Part shown: positions 62,131 through 64,000 of the stretch, piece after piece
How the letters are laid out: each line of letters starts with the position of its first letter
How positions within the stretch are numbered: position 1 is the first letter of the stretch
Origin: Halobaculum halobium
Lineage (GTDB): Archaea; Halobacteriota; Halobacteria; Halobacteriales; Haloferacaceae
DNA length: 64,000 bases
Assembly: GCF_030127145.1 (NCBI RefSeq)
Contig: NZ_CP126158.1
Coordinates: forward strand, 1,426,001 to 1,490,000
Direction of reading: 5' to 3'
The notes under the pieces: generated by a model
Seen by the model: the letters and a program-made list of their open reading frames with translations, nothing else
What the model was told of the DNA's origin: nothing
Databases searched by the model: none
Program-made: the position numbers and the translations under genes

Positions 62131-63420
62131 TCACCCACGGAGCGACTCGACCGGGGGCTCCCACGCCGCGCGGTAGGCGGGATACAGCCCGCCGACGAGT
62201 GCGACCGTCGCGCCGAAGGCGAACGCTCCCAGCGCCACGAACGCGTTCGTGGGCACGAGCACCGCCTCCAGCGGGAGCTCCGTGTTGAGCGCGACGAGGA
62301 CGACGCCGACCGTGCCGAGCAGCACGCCGACCGCGCCGCCGCCGACGCCGAGCAGCGTCGCCTCCACGAGCAGCGTCCGCAACACCTGATCGCGGTGGAT
62401 CCCGACCGCGCGCAGGACGCCGATCTCCCCGCGTCGCTCGGAGACGGTCATCAGCATCACGTTGAAGATGGACACGCCGGCGACGACGAGCGAGACGCCA
62501 GCGACCGCGAGGAGGAAGCCGTTGAGCAGCGCGAAGAACTCCGTGATCTGATCGAGCACGCTCGTCAGCGAGAACACCGAGACCCGCCGTTCGCGGACGT
62601 TGAGGCGCTCGCGGACCCCGCGGGCGACGGCGTCGGCGTCACCCCCTGAATCGGCCTGCACGACGACCTGCGAGAAGCCGTCGGTGGCGAACTCGCCGGG
62701 CGGGAGAACGACCGCCGAGTCGGCCCGCAGCGGCGTGATGCTCGACTGCGGCGGGAGGACCGCGACGACCCGGTAGGTGTTCGACTCGATTGTGACCTGC
62801 GACCCGACGCGGAGGTCGAGCGCCCCCGCCACGTCGGCGCCGACGAGCGCACCCTGCCGGTGGTAGTCGGGGACGCCGGGCGCGTCGCCGAACAACGGCC
62901 GCGGGTTCGTCGTCCCGTACACCTGTGCGACCGTCTGGCCCCCGCCGCCGCTGACGGTTCCCCCGGTCGACTTCAGGGGGATCACCGTCCCGCGGCCGGC
63001 GGCGGCGCGCTCGACGGCCGCGAGGTCGCGGCTGTTGAGCGCCTCCTCGCCAGACTCGGCGGCCGGGCTGACGATCACCTGGTTCCCGAGCCCGCCGAGT
63101 TCGTCGGTCGCGGCCGTCTGGAGGGCGGTGCCGAGCATCCCAAGCGCGACGACCGCGAACACGCCGATGACGATGCCCAGCGCGGCCAGCCCCGCCCGGA
63201 GGCGCTGGCGCGAGAGGTTGCGAAGCGCGAGCGAGACCGCCGGGAAGCGGCGGCCCAGCGCGGTGACGGCGCGTCGCGTCCGGTCGACGACCGGCGCCGG
63301 CGCCGCCGAGACCGCGGCGGCGACGACCGTCGCGAGCGCGCGAGCGACCCGGCGGCGACCTCCCGCCGCACGCCGGCGAACTCCCCGAACCCCTCGCCGG
63401 AGCCGGGACCTGTCAGGCAT
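62131..63420 (-). CDS. MacB/FtsX-family ABC transporter permease
   Basis: 429 residues. The N-terminus (about 1-60) is Arg-rich. LALRNLSRQRLRAGLAALGI starts helix 1; a large extracellular MacB-type domain at about 95-290 follows (NQVIVSPAAES, VYGTTNPRPLFGD); then three more helices (FFALLNGFLLAVAGVSLVVA onward) with ISNVMLM-type NVMLMTVSERRGEIGVLRAV. Overlaps the ATPase gene by 8 nt (63413-63420). Exported molecule unknown. Confidence 0.88.
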   Translation of the reverse strand: MPDRSRLRRGVRGVRRRAAGGRRRVARALATVVAAAVSAAPAPVVDRTRRAVTALGRRFPAVSLALRNLSRQRLRAGLAALGIVIGVFAVVALGMLGTALQTAATDELGGLGNQVIVSPAAESGEEALNSRDLAAVERAAAGRGTVIPLKSTGGTVSGGGGQTVAQVYGTTNPRPLFGDAPGVPDYHRQGALVGADVAGALDLRVGSQVTIESNTYRVVAVLPPQSSITPLRADSAVVLPPGEFATDGFSQVVVQADSGGDADAVARGVRERLNVRERRVSVFSLTSVLDQITEFFALLNGFLLAVAGVSLVVAGVSIFNVMLMTVSERRGEIGVLRAVGIHRDQVLRTLLVEATLLGVGGGAVGVLLGTVGVVLVALNTELPLEAVLVPTNAFVALGAFAFGATVALVGGLYPAYRAAWEPPVESLRG

Positions 63421-64000
63421 CGCGGAGCACCCCGTCGACGAGTTCGACGGTCCGGTCGGCGTAGTCGGTCACGAGATCGTCGTGGGTGACGGCGACGACG
63501 CCGACGCCGCCGGCGGCGATCTCGCGGACCTCCTCGAGCACCGAGACGCCGGTGTCGCGGTCGAGATTGCCGGTCGGCTCGTCCGCGAGCAGCACGTCGG
63601 GCTCGTTGATCAGCGAGCGCGCGATGGCGACGCGCTGCTTCTGCCCGCCGGACAGTTCGTCCGGGGTGTGATCGAGCCGGTCGCCGAGGCCGACGCGTTC
63701 GAGCAGGTCGACCGCGCGGTCGGTCGCGTCCTCGGGGAGAAACGCCGTCGGGAGGCGCACGTTCTCGACGGCCGACAGCGTCGGGATGAGGTGGAAATCC
63801 TGAAACACGAACCCGATCGTCTCGCGGCGCACGTCGGTGCGTTCGCGCTCGGTTCGGCCGGCGACGGGCGCGCCGTGGAGTTCGACGCGGCCTTCGGTCG
63901 GGTCGTCGAGCAGGCCCAAGAGGTTCAGCATCGTCGACTTCCCCGACCCGGAGGGACCGACGACGGCGACGACCTCGCCGGCGTCGACTGCGAAGTCCAC
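63413..64000 (-). CDS. MacB-type ABC transporter ATP-binding protein, N-terminus cut by window edge
   Basis: 195 visible residues, frame open to base 64000. Walker [18 protein letters not shown]-loop [17 protein letters not shown], signature [15 protein letters not shown], Walker [13 protein letters not shown], switch VVAVTHD. The [10 protein letters not shown] motif and [11 protein letters not shown] are typical of LolD/MacB-type exporters. About 25-35 N-terminal residues are outside the window. It overlaps and precedes the permease gene. Confidence 0.9.
   Translation of the reverse strand: MDFAVDAGEVVAVVGPSGSGKSTMLNLLGLLDDPTEGRVELHGAPVAGRTERERTDVRRETIGFVFQDFHLIPTLSAVENVRLPTAFLPEDATDRAVDLLERVGLGDRLDHTPDELSGGQKQRVAIARSLINEPDVLLADEPTGNLDRDTGVSVLEEVREIAAGGVGVVAVTHDDLVTDYADRTVELVDGVLRDA

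Overview
The window looks like chromosomal DNA of a haloarchaeon (class Halobacteria). It is very GC-rich, so long spurious antisense ORFs abound, and the proteins are strongly acidic. Exported proteins carry Tat signals with lipoboxes or C-terminal PGF-CTERM-like anchors. Several genes have a TATA-like box about 25-30 nt before the start codon, as for leaderless transcripts. Archaeal hallmarks include eIF1/SUI1, coenzyme F420 enzymes, tungstate/molybdate uptake and CCA-less tRNA genes. There is no rRNA, CRISPR array, complete insertion sequence or replication origin.

Layout. 1-6.0 kb: partial M50 protease, GNAT acetyltransferase, PitA-type heme-family protein, GAF histidine kinase, aldo/keto reductase with a small membrane protein. 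6.1-10.9 kb: a fructan locus in which a GH32 fructosidase with a fused N-terminal domain converges on a GH68 fructosyltransferase, followed by a left-handed beta-helix acyltransferase. 11-16.3 kb: a tungstate/molybdate island (tupABC, a MOT1-type permease, a PIN-like gene) divergent from a ModE-type HTH-TOBE regulator. 16.3-25.4 kb: DapA-family aldolase, TrkA-type protein with a palindromic operator, membrane hydrolase, cupin, VOC protein, UbiA prenyltransferase, 7TM histidine kinase, tRNA-Thr, enoyl-CoA hydratase, DUF3105 lipoprotein. 25.4-32.4 kb: nadE, tRNA-Gly, DsrE-like protein, Nmad3-like protein, RdgB, ParB-like HTH protein, M20 peptidase, tRNA-Lys, zinc-ribbon/SHOCT protein, dUTPase/dCTP deaminase. 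33-41.4 kb: aconitase, RimI, small haloarchaeal proteins, NUDIX, rhodanese, a PGF-CTERM metallopeptidase, eIF1. 41.4-46 kb: moxR - DUF58 - transglutaminase operon. 46-51.5 kb: mutS-mutL and small proteins. 51.5-64 kb: F420 pair (mer-like, cofE), NUDIX/eIF2B-like fusion, threonine synthase, PD-(D/E)XK-like protein, ABC-2 permease, an exported ASST/PQQ-dehydrogenase pair, and a MacB-type ABC transporter cut by the window edge.

Functional units visible from overlap or short spacing are tupA-tupB-tupC, mutS-mutL, moxR-DUF58-transglutaminase, cofE-mer, the PQQ dehydrogenase-ASST pair, the ABC ATPase-permease pair, and the run of small genes from DUF5810 to NUDIX.

A recurring observation is that at least five conserved genes (GH32, PIN-like gene, rhodanese plus convergent metallopeptidase, transglutaminase, mutL) are each interrupted by what reads as one missing base in a short G or C run. 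Restoring that base gives the expected family C-terminus every time. This points to systematic homopolymer under-calling in the assembly rather than true gene decay, and readers should treat these genes as probably intact.
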